Below are positions 43,620 through 52,624 of a stretch of DNA of 64,000 nucleotides, in pieces. Source of the DNA: Sporosarcina ureilytica (lineage in GTDB: Bacteria; Bacillota; Bacilli; Bacillales_A; Planococcaceae). The notes under the pieces are model-generated. The model did not search any database. It was given only the letters and a program-made list of their open reading frames with translations, and was not told the DNA's origin. A program made the translations under genes and the position numbers. The first letter of the stretch is position 1. Each line of letters starts with the position of its first letter. The stretch is taken from the NCBI RefSeq assembly GCF_001753205.1, contig NZ_CP017560.1, positions 3,162,001-3,226,000 on the forward strand. The letters are read 5' to 3'.

Positions 43620-44222
43620 TCATTTATCTATACAAAGTTGATAGATTTTATGAATGGCTTCGCAATTACTAATCATATCTTGTGCCTCGTATTCTTGCTG
43701 TAAGTACTCTGTTAATTTCTCAAGCTTTTGATGCGTAAATCCCGAGAGGCTTTTTCTTGCCAATCGTGCTGTGTCAATCACCTTGTACGCTGGAATTTCA
43801 ACGCCCTCCAAATATTCAATGGCGTATAAAAAATTCATATGCAATGAAGCGTTATGGGTGACAACTGGTAATCCTTCGATAAAATCGATTAGCTCAACTA
43901 TTTTATCCTCGACTAACGGTGCATCTTCTACCAAGTAGTTTGTAAGATTCGTACGCTTAGTCACATCGGTTGGGATATATCTACGAGGATTAATCAATGT
44001 ATGATAAACTTCTGTCTTTTTATTATTAATATATTTAATCGCACCGATTTGTATAATTCTATCCGCACCAGGTCTTGGCCCAGTCGTTTCAAAATCTAGT
44101 ACAATATAATCTTCCGGAATTTGTCTAGCCATTTTATATTTACGGATACCCGCTGACGTACTTCTTACGCTTCGAGTCCGACGTTGGCTTTCTTTTAACA
44201 GCTGCTCTGCCGTCAATGCCAT
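43620..44222 (-). CDS. DnaQ-like DEDDh exonuclease homologue with lost catalytic residues
   Basis: 200 residues. The core (about 35-195) aligns to the epsilon/PolC exonuclease fold. YIVLDFETTGPRPGADRIIQ keeps the first Asp-x-Glu. The second motif, normally HNAxFDxxFL, reads THNASLHMNFL, with His for Asp. The third, normally AHDALSDC-like, reads AQDMISNC, with Gln for His and Asn for Asp. So three of five catalytic residues appear lost, and it probably does not cut DNA. A binding or structural role is likely. ATG 44222 is preferred, seven bases after AGGAGG; the TTG at 44243 is not needed. It is monocistronic, with a terminator. Confidence 0.8.
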   Translation of the reverse strand: MALTAEQLLKESQRRTRSVRSTSAGIRKYKMARQIPEDYIVLDFETTGPRPGADRIIQIGAIKYINNKKTEVYHTLINPRRYIPTDVTKRTNLTNYLVEDAPLVEDKIVELIDFIEGLPVVTHNASLHMNFLYAIEYLEGVEIPAYKVIDTARLARKSLSGFTHQKLEKLTEYLQQEYEAQDMISNCEAIHKIYQLCIDK

Positions 44223-44384
44223 GACAGCACCTCCTAGTTGCAAGTCTTACAAGTAGTCTACCCGCTTTCATGGAACTTAGTCCTATTTACAAGACTTTTT
44301 TCACTAGTATAAGAATGTATATGAATAACGAAGTAGAAAGATTGGGGCAAACTCCCTATCTTTGAATAGGGCGGAAGGTTCGAT

Positions 44385-44549
44385 GAATTACGCTCCCGGG
44401 CACTCGAACTCCTCTCCAACTCAATCGAATTCCCCACAATCCACGAATTCCGCCAAAAGCGTTGTGAACTCCGCGCAACAACTGATGAACTACGCCCAAC
44501 AATACTCGAACTCCTCTCAACCTCAATCGAATTCCCCCTTAAACCCGCC
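44385..44549 (-). repeat. Degenerate 21-bp tandem repeat array 2 (eight units)
   Basis: Plus-strand units begin GAATTC or GAACTC and are 21 bases long, starting at 44385, 44406, 44427 (18 bases), 44445, 44466, 44487, 44508 and 44529. On the minus strand the core reads GGCGGAATTC, the same as array 1 at 34540. So the two arrays are one family in opposite orientations. A minus-strand open frame (44258-44578) crosses it, but no start site or conserved domain supports a protein. Nothing else was found in 44223-44615 besides the terminator. Confidence 0.85.
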
Positions 44550-44557
44550 AAAATAAA

Positions 44558-44599
44558 AAAGCCACTCAAAATAGGCATGAACCTATTTCGAGCAGCTGC
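44558..44599 (-). terminator. Terminator of the HlyD-like adaptor operon
   Basis: CTCAAAATAGG and CCTATTTCGAG pair with one mismatch around CATGAA. On the minus strand the tail GCTTTTTTATTTTGG follows. It lies about 20 bases past the stop. Confidence 0.8.
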
Positions 44600-44615
44600 A
44601 TTTATCTTATTACGA

Positions 44616-45917
44616 TTATTTAATTAACATGGCTTCCAAATAATTTCGCCAACCGTACGTCTTCCATTCCTCTTTCTTCGGCTTATACGTTGGGAAAGAT
44701 AAGAATATTTGCGGTGCGTAATGGTAATGGCGTAAAGATGGTTCGTGTACAACGACGTCGCCAAGGTTTAGGCCATCTGTAATGACTGTTCGTTCTTTCA
44801 CGTCAAAAGGAGTCGTTGCCGTAATGGCAGCCGGCCTTCCATTTTCTTCAAGCCTCGTCACAAGTACAGTATCTTTTTCACCTGGACTCGTCCAGTTTTT
44901 CCGGATTGATACAGCATCGATTGCTTCATTGACAGTGATCGCCGCATTCAAGTTAGCAGCAAATGGTGTGTTTTCAAGCGACCCATCCGGCAACACACGT
45001 ACTTCATAATAAGCTAGCGGATTTCTCGCTTCAATATTATCCAGTTCCTTGTACGTCTTAAATAGGTCGTTCTCTTTTGCTGGAACTTTAGAAACGGATA
45101 AAATCGTTCCATCCACAGCCTTATCTAACGATTCACCTTGAATTTTAGCTTGCTGACCTTCTTCAACTTTTTGCCATTCCTCGTCCTTCACATAGGTGAC
45201 TAGTACTTGTTCTTCACTGTAAATATCAACAGCCAATGAAGAACCGTGTCTCATCACTTTGGAAACCGTTCCGGCTACTGGACTAATTAGGGCTGGTCGT
45301 GAGTCGTCTTGCGCCAATTGTGCATCGACGACAGCAAGTTGACGCGCAACATCCGTCAATTGCTGATCAATCGCCGCAATTGCTTGCGTATAAGAACCCT
45401 CTTGAGTGACGTCCACAACAAATCCCACATTTAAACCGAGTTCAATCGTTGTCTTCCCGTCAACTTCCGTCACATTGTCGTTTCGATCAACGTTGGATGT
45501 ATTATTTAAGGTTGCATTAGAACGCATTGAATGGAGTTCATCTCTCATATCTTCTAATTCCGACTGTTGTTGAAGCAGTACAGTGCGTTCTGTTTCCCAT
45601 AAATCTCGCTCCCCGTCTACACGGTCTGTATTTAACAGCGCAAGTTCTTGTCCGACAGTCACGCTGTCTCCTTCCATAATGAGCCATGATTCAACAGCAT
45701 CTTCATCTTTCACATAAACCGTATGTGTTTCTAACGGCGCAACTAAAGTTTCCTTAAATAACTTTTCATCAAAATCTTTTGTTGTCATACGTTCATATTC
45801 ATTCACATAGAGTAATTTTGGAATGATGCTTTTTTCGCTATATAATAAATAAAAATTTGTCGCCAAAAAAGCAGTCACTGCAATCGCGATGGCTATGTTA
45901 AAAAGCTTCTTATTCAT
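44616..45917 (-). CDS. HlyD-type membrane fusion / efflux adaptor-like protein
   Basis: A 433-residue protein with one N-terminal TM anchor (about 7-24, IAIAIAVTAFLATNFYLLY). Next come a lipoyl-like half with VESWLIMEGDSVTVGQELALL, a coiled-coil hairpin (about 95-190, QQQSELEDMRDELHSM), the second half with PVAGTVSKVMRHGSSL, and a beta-barrel (EEGQQAKIQGESL). In Gram-positives such proteins couple to ABC exporters or act alone in envelope processes; none is adjacent. Start ATG 45917 follows GGGGGTG by six bases. It overlaps the upstream membrane protein gene by eight bases, so they form a two-gene operon. Confidence 0.85.
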   Translation of the reverse strand: MNKKLFNIAIAIAVTAFLATNFYLLYSEKSIIPKLLYVNEYERMTTKDFDEKLFKETLVAPLETHTVYVKDEDAVESWLIMEGDSVTVGQELALLNTDRVDGERDLWETERTVLLQQQSELEDMRDELHSMRSNATLNNTSNVDRNDNVTEVDGKTTIELGLNVGFVVDVTQEGSYTQAIAAIDQQLTDVARQLAVVDAQLAQDDSRPALISPVAGTVSKVMRHGSSLAVDIYSEEQVLVTYVKDEEWQKVEEGQQAKIQGESLDKAVDGTILSVSKVPAKENDLFKTYKELDNIEARNPLAYYEVRVLPDGSLENTPFAANLNAAITVNEAIDAVSIRKNWTSPGEKDTVLVTRLEENGRPAAITATTPFDVKERTVITDGLNLGDVVVHEPSLRHYHYAPQIFLSFPTYKPKKEEWKTYGWRNYLEAMLIK

Positions 45918-46605
45918 GTCCTGCACCCCCGCCAACAATACTATTAAACAAGCTTTCTATCGGGAGGAGCCCTATACTAGCTGTAAAAATGGCCATAAGA
46001 ATATGTATAGCAATCAATGTAAATAATAAGCGTCCCTTTTTAGAAATGTCAGTCGCCGTACGAATATAGGTATACTGGTAGCCAATAATCATTGCTGTTG
46101 TAAGCGTTAATTGATTAAAAAAGAAAATACTGAATGGAAGTTCCAAGAATGTTGCTGCCAATGGACCAAATGATAGAAAGGAGACATTCGTTGCCGTTCC
46201 AGTCATATAGAAAACAAGAAAGACTAACGCTTTTTCAATAAGCAATAAGCTTGTCATCAAAAGTTGCATCGGTAACAATTTTTTAAAAGGTATGCCGATA
46301 ATAAAGCTCAAAACATAAGCTACGCCAAACAAATGAAATGCTACGTATAAAAGAGACCAAAACATTGAGCCGAAAAGTGACGCATATCGTGCCAAAGTAT
46401 AATCAGCCGTCGACATCGTTGTCATCAAAGGAGTTAAACTTTCCGTATTGACTCCCCACAAACTACGCAGGCTAAAAAGCATCATGCTTGCGATAAAGAC
46501 AAGAATGACTCGTTTCCAGAACCCTCTCATTGTTGAATTTTCCAATTCAAATGCTAATCGACGCGGGTTCGTTAAAAAATGTCGAAATGTAAAATTAAAG
46601 AACAT
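45910..46605 (-). CDS. Polytopic membrane protein (Yip1-like), unknown function
   Basis: A 231-residue protein with five to six hydrophobic segments: about 31-47 (RVILVFIASMMLFSL), 75-105, 112-135, 150-175 and 195-220. It has no catalytic motif. The arrangement (short N-terminus NFTFRHFLTNPRRLAFEL, then a compact TM bundle) is like the YIP1 superfamily, a weak match. Being coupled to the HlyD-type adaptor, it is a plausible membrane partner. AGGAAGG precedes the start. The upstream region 46606-46840 shows nothing I recognise. Confidence 0.7.
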   Translation of the reverse strand: MFFNFTFRHFLTNPRRLAFELENSTMRGFWKRVILVFIASMMLFSLRSLWGVNTESLTPLMTTMSTADYTLARYASLFGSMFWSLLYVAFHLFGVAYVLSFIIGIPFKKLLPMQLLMTSLLLIEKALVFLVFYMTGTATNVSFLSFGPLAATFLELPFSIFFFNQLTLTTAMIIGYQYTYIRTATDISKKGRLLFTLIAIHILMAIFTASIGLLPIESLFNSIVGGGAGHE

Positions 46606-46840
46606 AACTCTAATCCCTTCCTAGCATCCTATTTATCAATTATTAAATACGTCCCTCTATTTTAACAAACTATTACTACGTTGTAACGCTTAAGCTGCTA
46701 ATAACTTTAGATAACTATAAATAGGAAGCACTCACTACCTGTTTAGATTCCTGATTATTTGACCAACCTATCCATACAAATAATTTCCCAAGACTTCACT
46801 TTCTATATTTCCCGGGAAATCGACAAAGGGGCGAACTCTT

Positions 46841-46945
46841 ATGAAAGACGATGAAACATACAGACTCAACTGGAAAGATGTACTTTTTGGATTGACAGGT
46901 TCTACTATTTTCATTGTTTTATTGCAGTTTTTCATTAGTATCTAG
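46841..46945 (+). CDS. Small 34-residue membrane peptide
   Basis: A short ORF, MKDDETYRLNWKDVLFGLTG then STIFIVLLQFFISI. It has an AAAGGGGC site seven bases before the ATG, a charged head of about 13 residues and one hydrophobic helix to the stop. A bidirectional terminator follows at 47056. This is the size and shape of known small membrane proteins, but I do not recognise it. It is the only candidate in the 500-base gap 46606-47106. Confidence 0.55.
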   Translation: MKDDETYRLNWKDVLFGLTGSTIFIVLLQFFISI

Positions 46946-47055
46946 TAGCTTTACTCGCACACTCGTAGCGACCAAGACGAGTATGTCTTCATGCAGTTAG
47001 CAATCGCTTGGCCCTAAGCGCCACATCAGGGCTTAATAATATCCTAGTACAACAA

Positions 47056-47094
47056 AAAAACACCTATCGGCTAATTCATGCGATAGGTGTTTTT
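47056..47094. terminator. Bidirectional terminator
   Basis: AAAAACACCTATCG and CGATAGGTGTTTTT pair perfectly over 14 bp with an 11-base loop. It sits between the small ORF and the convergent IDEAL gene and has A/T runs on both sides. Confidence 0.88.
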
Positions 47095-47106
47095 ATAATC
47101 CGCTAT

Positions 47107-47562
47107 TCAAATTTCTTGCATTCCTTCCGTGAGTTTATGGAATAATGATAAATCGTCCGTTTCTAGTGCATAGTCAATCATCCGAATTCGGTTCTCATTT
47201 TCTAAGGTAGTTATGAGATGATCAGACTCAATGATGACTTCTTCGGGCACATTCGTATCTTTGTTTGGATTTATACGCCCCTCTAACATGGTATTTAAGT
47301 GTTTATGCAAGTCAGAGATAAGCAATAACTGATACAGAGGCAAACGAAGGAATCGACTACCTCGTTGGAATACGAAAATTTCACCGAGATTTTCTACTTG
47401 TAAGCTTTTTAAATTAATGACAATTTCTTTTCCTTCTGTCGGAACAAATTGAAATACTTCCCCTCCTTTAATAATCGAAAAATACTGGTAAGCGAACACT
47501 AACCGTAACCGAAAATCTTCTTGTTTGGTGAAAAATGGCGTCATCCTTTGAACTGAAAGCAT
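47107..47562 (-). CDS. IDEAL-domain protein
   Basis: 151 residues without TM segments. The last 25 (RIRMIDYALETDDLSLFHKL) match the IDEAL motif, a short helical module found in Bacillales regulatory or adaptor proteins. The first 110 are mixed beta/alpha and I do not recognise them. GGAGGG precedes the start. The gene is alone, ending at the terminator 47056. It lies divergent to the SWIM/SNF2 pair, an arrangement compatible with local regulation but not evidence for it. Confidence 0.75.
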   Translation of the reverse strand: MLSVQRMTPFFTKQEDFRLRLVFAYQYFSIIKGGEVFQFVPTEGKEIVINLKSLQVENLGEIFVFQRGSRFLRLPLYQLLLISDLHKHLNTMLEGRINPNKDTNVPEEVIIESDHLITTLENENRIRMIDYALETDDLSLFHKLTEGMQEI

Positions 47563-47813
47563 TTAATCCCTCCTCAATACGAAGATTCTGATTATTACTA
47601 CCATTCTATCACATTAGCCCGTAAAATGTGAATATTTTTTTACACTGATTAGCTAAAATTTTATATGCTGGCTTCATGTAGCGATGTTCCTTGTACTACT
47701 ACCATTTAGTGAACATGTTCTACTCAGGGAAAAATGAATTAGAATTAATTATTTTCGTAATGCCGCCAAAAGCGGTATACTAAAAGGAATGCTTTTTTAA
47801 GGAGTGTGAGCAT

Positions 47814-49394
47814 GTGCACATGACCGTAGAACGAGTTTCTTATATGCATGAAAATGAACTAATGGAATTCATGAATGACATTAAGCATTCATTGCGCCCG
47901 AACATAAATGAGGAAGCGCAAGTTGTTCAAACGGCCATCACCCTAGTTCGTCGCGGGGCCGCTGATTCCTATTTATATGATTCCGCTAATCGGATTGTGA
48001 TTGCAAAGATACAGGGCGTTGATGAATTTACAGTGCGTTTATCATTCGATAAAAAAGATGTAGACTGTTCCTGTAATCGACCCAATTGGTGTGCCCACCG
48101 CGTAGCCGTTATTTTTCATTTGTATTTACAAGGTCATTCTTTAACAGATTGGACGGGTGAATGGAGACGTATGGAAACAGAGCAAATGGTATTAAAGGTG
48201 GCTGACCGGACGCCAAGGGCTTGGAACGAAACACTTTCACAACTGATGAATCCGATTCGTATTATCGGGTTCAATGAGAATCCAGCGGTCTTTATTCATA
48301 AGTTTTCATTAATTGAACAAAAGGCTTCACCGCTTTATCCCTTTGAATGGGAATGGAAACCACTTTTTGACATTTACTATAGATTGCATGCACTTGAGGC
48401 GGCATGGCCGTATATTTACTATCACCTTGGTGAAAATGCGAATTCTTTTTCTTACGGAAAGTGGTACGTGAAAAATTGGTTAACTGAACAGTTCGGGAAA
48501 ATCGATGATGCTGTTTCGTCAATTTCCTCTAAACCACGACTATTTGAAACGGATCCATTTTACGATGAACTTAAAAAAATGGTACGTTCTTTAACAATTG
48601 AACAACCGGGACTGTATGATGAACGTTTCCGCTTATACCGGACATTTTGGCAACATTTATTTTCTCAAAAGTCGATGCGTGAAGAAGAACAAACGATCCT
48701 TGAAAAATCGGATTCACAGACCATTTATCCTTTACTAGCTTTTTTCTATATTATCGAAGGACAGTATGACAAATTAGAAAAGATCAATGAGTTTGTGACG
48801 CATGACAATTTCCCAGAGTGGCTTCCTCTAGCGGATGTCGCTGATTATGAGGATGATGTGGATGCCTTAGCGATTATCATGCAAGCACTGTTACCGTTTA
48901 TTCGTGATTATTTAATACAATCCGTCACGCGTTCACAGCGTGCGAATTTCGTCAGAAGAATTGACGGTTTGCTAGAAGCGGCTCACTTTCCTGAAGATGT
49001 ACGTGAAAAAATGTTTTCTTATTACGGTGAAACTGGCGTTGACGTATACACTGATTTCCTCGTGGAACGCGAGCGTTTTGAAGAGTGGGCAGCGTTAATG
49101 CATAGATACCGCGTTCCTTATGAAATCGCGGAAGCTGGCGGTTTAAACCTTGCTTTACAAAAGAATCCAGCAGCAATTCTTCCGCTTCTTCACTTATATG
49201 CAATGAATTTTATTGAAGAACGCAATCGACAAAGTTATCGAAGAGCCGTCAATGTATTTAGGAAAATGAAAGCTGGTTCTAAAAAGTCTGGTAAACACGA
49301 CTTTTGGAATCAATATATCGACAAAGTTCGAGAAAAGAATCGTCGCCTTCGTGCACTGATAGAAGAAATGGAGAAAGGGAACTTAAACTTATGA
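47814..49394 (+). CDS. ywqB: SWIM zinc-finger protein (YwqB-like)
   Basis: 526 residues. The SWIM motif CxCxnCxH is visible as DCSCNRPNWCAHRVAVIFH (about 82-100), and the rest is mostly helical with no further motif. SWIM fingers bind DNA or protein. In Bacillus ywqB precedes the SNF2 helicase gene ywqA, as here. The start is GTG 47814, nine bases after AAGGAG; the ATG at 47820 is too far. The stop overlaps the helicase start by four bases, so the two are translationally coupled and likely act as a pair. Confidence 0.9.
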   Translation: MHMTVERVSYMHENELMEFMNDIKHSLRPNINEEAQVVQTAITLVRRGAADSYLYDSANRIVIAKIQGVDEFTVRLSFDKKDVDCSCNRPNWCAHRVAVIFHLYLQGHSLTDWTGEWRRMETEQMVLKVADRTPRAWNETLSQLMNPIRIIGFNENPAVFIHKFSLIEQKASPLYPFEWEWKPLFDIYYRLHALEAAWPYIYYHLGENANSFSYGKWYVKNWLTEQFGKIDDAVSSISSKPRLFETDPFYDELKKMVRSLTIEQPGLYDERFRLYRTFWQHLFSQKSMREEEQTILEKSDSQTIYPLLAFFYIIEGQYDKLEKINEFVTHDNFPEWLPLADVADYEDDVDALAIIMQALLPFIRDYLIQSVTRSQRANFVRRIDGLLEAAHFPEDVREKMFSYYGETGVDVYTDFLVERERFEEWAALMHRYRVPYEIAEAGGLNLALQKNPAAILPLLHLYAMNFIEERNRQSYRRAVNVFRKMKAGSKKSGKHDFWNQYIDKVREKNRRLRALIEEMEKGNLNL

Positions 49395-52138
49395 CCGAAC
49401 AATTTACATTGGAAAAGCATTTGCAACTATCCATTGAACGAGTAGATACCGACACTTTTATTGTTCGTGCGAATGATGAGAATGGACATTCAGTCTCTCC
49501 AAGTGAACTTGTGTCCTATCTTTTCTTCAACGATGAGCAAACATTTTTTGGACTTCTTACTGAAACAACTGAGGATCATCTAATTTTAAAAGCAGACCAA
49601 CTGCTTCAGTCTTTTCCTGAAAGCCATCCGTATGTAAAATATACGGGTTTAACTGAAGATGACACTAAACAATTACATGCAGTACGTGAAGCGGCTGATG
49701 GATGGAGAAAACCAGAATTATGGAAGCATGCTAAAGCCGATGAGCATGGCATTCACTTTGATACGGAAAAACTTGATGTATCAACTGATGCAGCCCAAGT
49801 TTTACAATCGGCCGTCTATAGTAAACTTGCTAACGCCATGATTCGTCCAGAACAATTAACCTTTCTCCTTCCCCATATTCAGAAGTACGGGTGGCCTGGA
49901 GAATCTCAAACGACAATTCCAGTTCGTACCGCTTTAAGATTAACAGAGCCAGAAGAAGAATCTGATTCGACCGAATGGCTTCTTGAAACAATTGTTATTA
50001 ATGAACGAGGACGTCACTGGACACCTGCGATTCGCAAAAAACATTTACCGATTGCAGAAGCGTTAACCGAACGGTGGAAACCTTACGCTACGGAAATTTT
50101 GAAAAGACAATCTGAAATGCTATCGTTTCTGCAATCTTTACAACCTGAGCGGCAAGACCAATTTCTATCAATACCGATGGCGGATGCTGAAGTCCGTATT
50201 TTCCTTCAGGAAGATTTGCCACTTCTTCAATCATTCGGCTATCCGGTTATTTTACCAGCTTGGTTAAAATCAATTACGGAATCTAAAATGCGCGTCCGGA
50301 CAAATGCAAGTGTCCAATCTTATCAATCTGCTACAGGATTAGACGAAGTACTTGCTTTCGATTGGAGTTTTTCACTCGGTGGAAATGAAATTGACCAACA
50401 AAGTTTCCAACGACTTGTGGATGAGAATCGTGAATATATTCGTTCGGGTGACGAATGGTTCCATATTGACCCAGTTTGGTTACAAAAAATCCGTGACTTA
50501 ATGGAACGCGCTGACGCGGGCGAATGGACCGTAAAAGACTTGTTATTTCAAGAAATCCCTGAAGAAATTGCACCTTTAGCGAACGACGATGAGGAGTTGG
50601 AATCCGATCCGCTTCTAGAGTTTTCCATGCAAAAGTCATTACGTACCTATATGGAAACTTTAGCTGAGAAGAAAGGGCTTCCGTCTGCTGGAATTCCTGC
50701 CGAGCTGAACGCAACGTTACGTCCCTATCAAGAAGACGGTTATAACTGGCTTGTCTTTATGCGTGACAATCATTTCGGTGCATGTTTAGCGGATGACATG
50801 GGGCTCGGAAAAACCGTACAACTCATCACTTACTTATTAAATGTGCATAATCGTCCTGAAACGACTGGCCCATCTTTGATAGTCTGTCCTACCAGTGTTC
50901 TTGGGAATTGGCAAAAAGAACTTGAACGATTTGCGCCATCTTTATCAGTCCATTTGCATTACGGCCCCTCACGTGAAAAAGATGAAGCGTTTACGACGCT
51001 CATTCAATCTGAAAAACCAGATGTTATTTTAACAACATACGGGACGGCATCACAAGACGGAGAGATGCTAGCGGAAACTGAATTTACAGCGATTACTTTA
51101 GATGAAGCGCAAAACATTAAAAATATGCAAACGAAACAATCGCGAGCAATTCGTAAATTACATGGTCAACATCATATTGCTTTAACAGGAACCCCCATCG
51201 AAAACCGTCTTTCAGAACTATGGGCAATCTTTGATTTTATTCATAGGGGTTATTTTGGTAATTTCCGTACATTTACGGATCAGTTTATTATTCCGATAGA
51301 ACGCGATGATTCTGAAAGAGACAAAAGGAAATTGCGTGCTAAAATTCGACCGTTTCTATTAAGACGTACAAAAAGTGATCCTGATTTGCTACTCAATTTA
51401 CCGAAAAAACTTGAACAAAATGAGTATACTCCTCTCACTACAGAACAAGCTGCCTTATATGAAAGCTTTTTAGATGAAACTAAATTCAAATTGCAAACAC
51501 TAACTGGTTTCGAAAAGAAAGGCCTTGTGTTAACGATGCTCAATCGATTAAAACAATTGTGTAATCATCCAGCATTATTTTTAAAAGAACCGAATCGCCC
51601 TGCTTCAGAGATGGTCGCACGTTCCGAAAAATTAAAGAGTATCGTCTCTATGTCTTCTAATATTGCGGCAAATGGTGAACAATGTATTATTTTCACGCAA
51701 TACATCGGAATGGGTAGATTGATTCAACATTGTCTTTCTGAACTGCATGACATTGACGCACCGTTTTTAACTGGTAGCATGCCTAAAACACAACGTGACG
51801 GCCTCGTAGATGAATTTCAAAAAGGGAGCTTTCCTATTTTCATCTTATCATTACGGGCTGGTGGAACTGGATTGAATTTAACGGCCGCAAACCACGTTCT
51901 TCACGCTGATCGTTGGTGGAACCCTGCAGTTGAAAATCAAGCGACAGACCGTGCTTACCGTATTGGACAAACGAAATTTGTCCATGTCCATAAGTTTGTG
52001 ACAATCGGTACAATTGAAGAAAAAATCGATAAAATGTTGGAAGAAAAAGCCGCACTTTCAGCTGATCTAATTTTGTCCAATCAGTGGTTAGCGGATCTTT
52101 CTGATAATGAACTTGACGATTTATTGTCATTTGGCTAA
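49391..52138 (+). CDS. ywqA: SNF2-family DNA/RNA helicase-like ATPase (YwqA)
   Basis: 915 residues. About 1-470 is an N-terminal region special to bacterial SNF2 proteins. The two RecA lobes follow with LADDMGLGKTVQLITYLL (Walker A), CPTSVLGNWQKEL (Ia), TLDEAQNIKN (DEAQ box), ALTGTPIENRLSELW (III), and in lobe 2 SLRAGGTGLNLTAANHV (V) and NPAVENQATDRAYRIGQ (VI). Expected to translocate on duplex DNA and remodel bound proteins or stalled complexes. Start is the ATG in the ATGA overlap at 49391; upstream in-frame codons overlap the SWIM gene. Confidence 0.95.
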   Translation: MTEQFTLEKHLQLSIERVDTDTFIVRANDENGHSVSPSELVSYLFFNDEQTFFGLLTETTEDHLILKADQLLQSFPESHPYVKYTGLTEDDTKQLHAVREAADGWRKPELWKHAKADEHGIHFDTEKLDVSTDAAQVLQSAVYSKLANAMIRPEQLTFLLPHIQKYGWPGESQTTIPVRTALRLTEPEEESDSTEWLLETIVINERGRHWTPAIRKKHLPIAEALTERWKPYATEILKRQSEMLSFLQSLQPERQDQFLSIPMADAEVRIFLQEDLPLLQSFGYPVILPAWLKSITESKMRVRTNASVQSYQSATGLDEVLAFDWSFSLGGNEIDQQSFQRLVDENREYIRSGDEWFHIDPVWLQKIRDLMERADAGEWTVKDLLFQEIPEEIAPLANDDEELESDPLLEFSMQKSLRTYMETLAEKKGLPSAGIPAELNATLRPYQEDGYNWLVFMRDNHFGACLADDMGLGKTVQLITYLLNVHNRPETTGPSLIVCPTSVLGNWQKELERFAPSLSVHLHYGPSREKDEAFTTLIQSEKPDVILTTYGTASQDGEMLAETEFTAITLDEAQNIKNMQTKQSRAIRKLHGQHHIALTGTPIENRLSELWAIFDFIHRGYFGNFRTFTDQFIIPIERDDSERDKRKLRAKIRPFLLRRTKSDPDLLLNLPKKLEQNEYTPLTTEQAALYESFLDETKFKLQTLTGFEKKGLVLTMLNRLKQLCNHPALFLKEPNRPASEMVARSEKLKSIVSMSSNIAANGEQCIIFTQYIGMGRLIQHCLSELHDIDAPFLTGSMPKTQRDGLVDEFQKGSFPIFILSLRAGGTGLNLTAANHVLHADRWWNPAVENQATDRAYRIGQTKFVHVHKFVTIGTIEEKIDKMLEEKAALSADLILSNQWLADLSDNELDDLLSFG

Positions 52139-52142
52139 GTAT

Positions 52143-52176
52143 AATCTCAAAGAAGTCTTCTTCTTTGGGATTTTTT
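52143..52176 (+). terminator. Terminator of the ywqB-ywqA operon
   Basis: AATCTCAAAGAAG and CTTCTTTGGGATT pair over 13 bp (one G-U) around TCTT, then TTTTTT. It starts four bases after the stop. Confidence 0.9.
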
Positions 52177-52197
52177 ATTACACGTTGGCATTACTTA

Positions 52198-52356
52198 TTA
52201 TCTAACCTTTTCAAATGAACGGTGCATTTTTAAATACATTCTACTTTTTTCAACTTCCTCTAACTCTTTAAGTCTTTCATTTAAATTCGCTACCATTCGG
52301 ATTAACTCACTAATTTGCAATTCCATTCTAAGAACTTCTTTGTTAATACGGTGCAT
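52198..52356 (-). CDS. Small 52-residue coiled-coil protein
   Basis: An ORF from ATG at 52354-52356 to TAA at 52198-52200. The protein starts MHRINKEVLRMELQISELIR and continues with NLNERLKELEEVEKS, a clear amphipathic heptad helix, ending FEKVR. It is highly charged with no membrane segment. GGAG lies eleven bases upstream, slightly far. A long hairpin sits in the leader (52381-52437). Codon use and helix pattern look real, but I know no named homologue. It is convergent to ywqA. Confidence 0.6.
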   Translation of the reverse strand: MHRINKEVLRMELQISELIRMVANLNERLKELEEVEKSRMYLKMHRSFEKVR

Positions 52357-52380
52357 ATCTATCGACACTCCTTTTTATTA

Positions 52381-52437
52381 CCGCTTCCACGACACTTAAA
52401 AGCAGAAGCAGTCTCCACTTCTAAGTGTCATTTGCGG
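52381..52437. repeat. Long hairpin in the leader of the 52-residue ORF
   Basis: GACACTTA (52391-52398) pairs with TAAGTGTC (52422-52429), extended by CCGC/GCGG outside and GAAG/CTTC inside. On the plus strand it is followed by TTTTCTTCTT. It could end rightward transcription or fold in the minus-strand leader. A small TGGTCAG/CTGACCA hairpin follows near 52460-52483. Confidence 0.5.
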
Positions 52438-52624
52438 TTTTCTTCTTAGATAATTGGCTGGTCAGCTTCCCCAAACTGACCATTGTTTTCCCTGCAGCGT
52501 AGCATTTTTCCACAAAATTAATTTTAAAAAGTCCCTTTTAATTCTCAATTGATAATTTCCTAACGCTATTTTTTTGTCGATATTGCCGCCGGTGTGTTAA
52601 CCGACAAACCTCCTCCTTTTCCGA

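Noticed and set aside
44258..44578. 106-codon frame over repeat array 2
   Set aside because: Same repeat family read on the minus strand; no good start signal and no domain.
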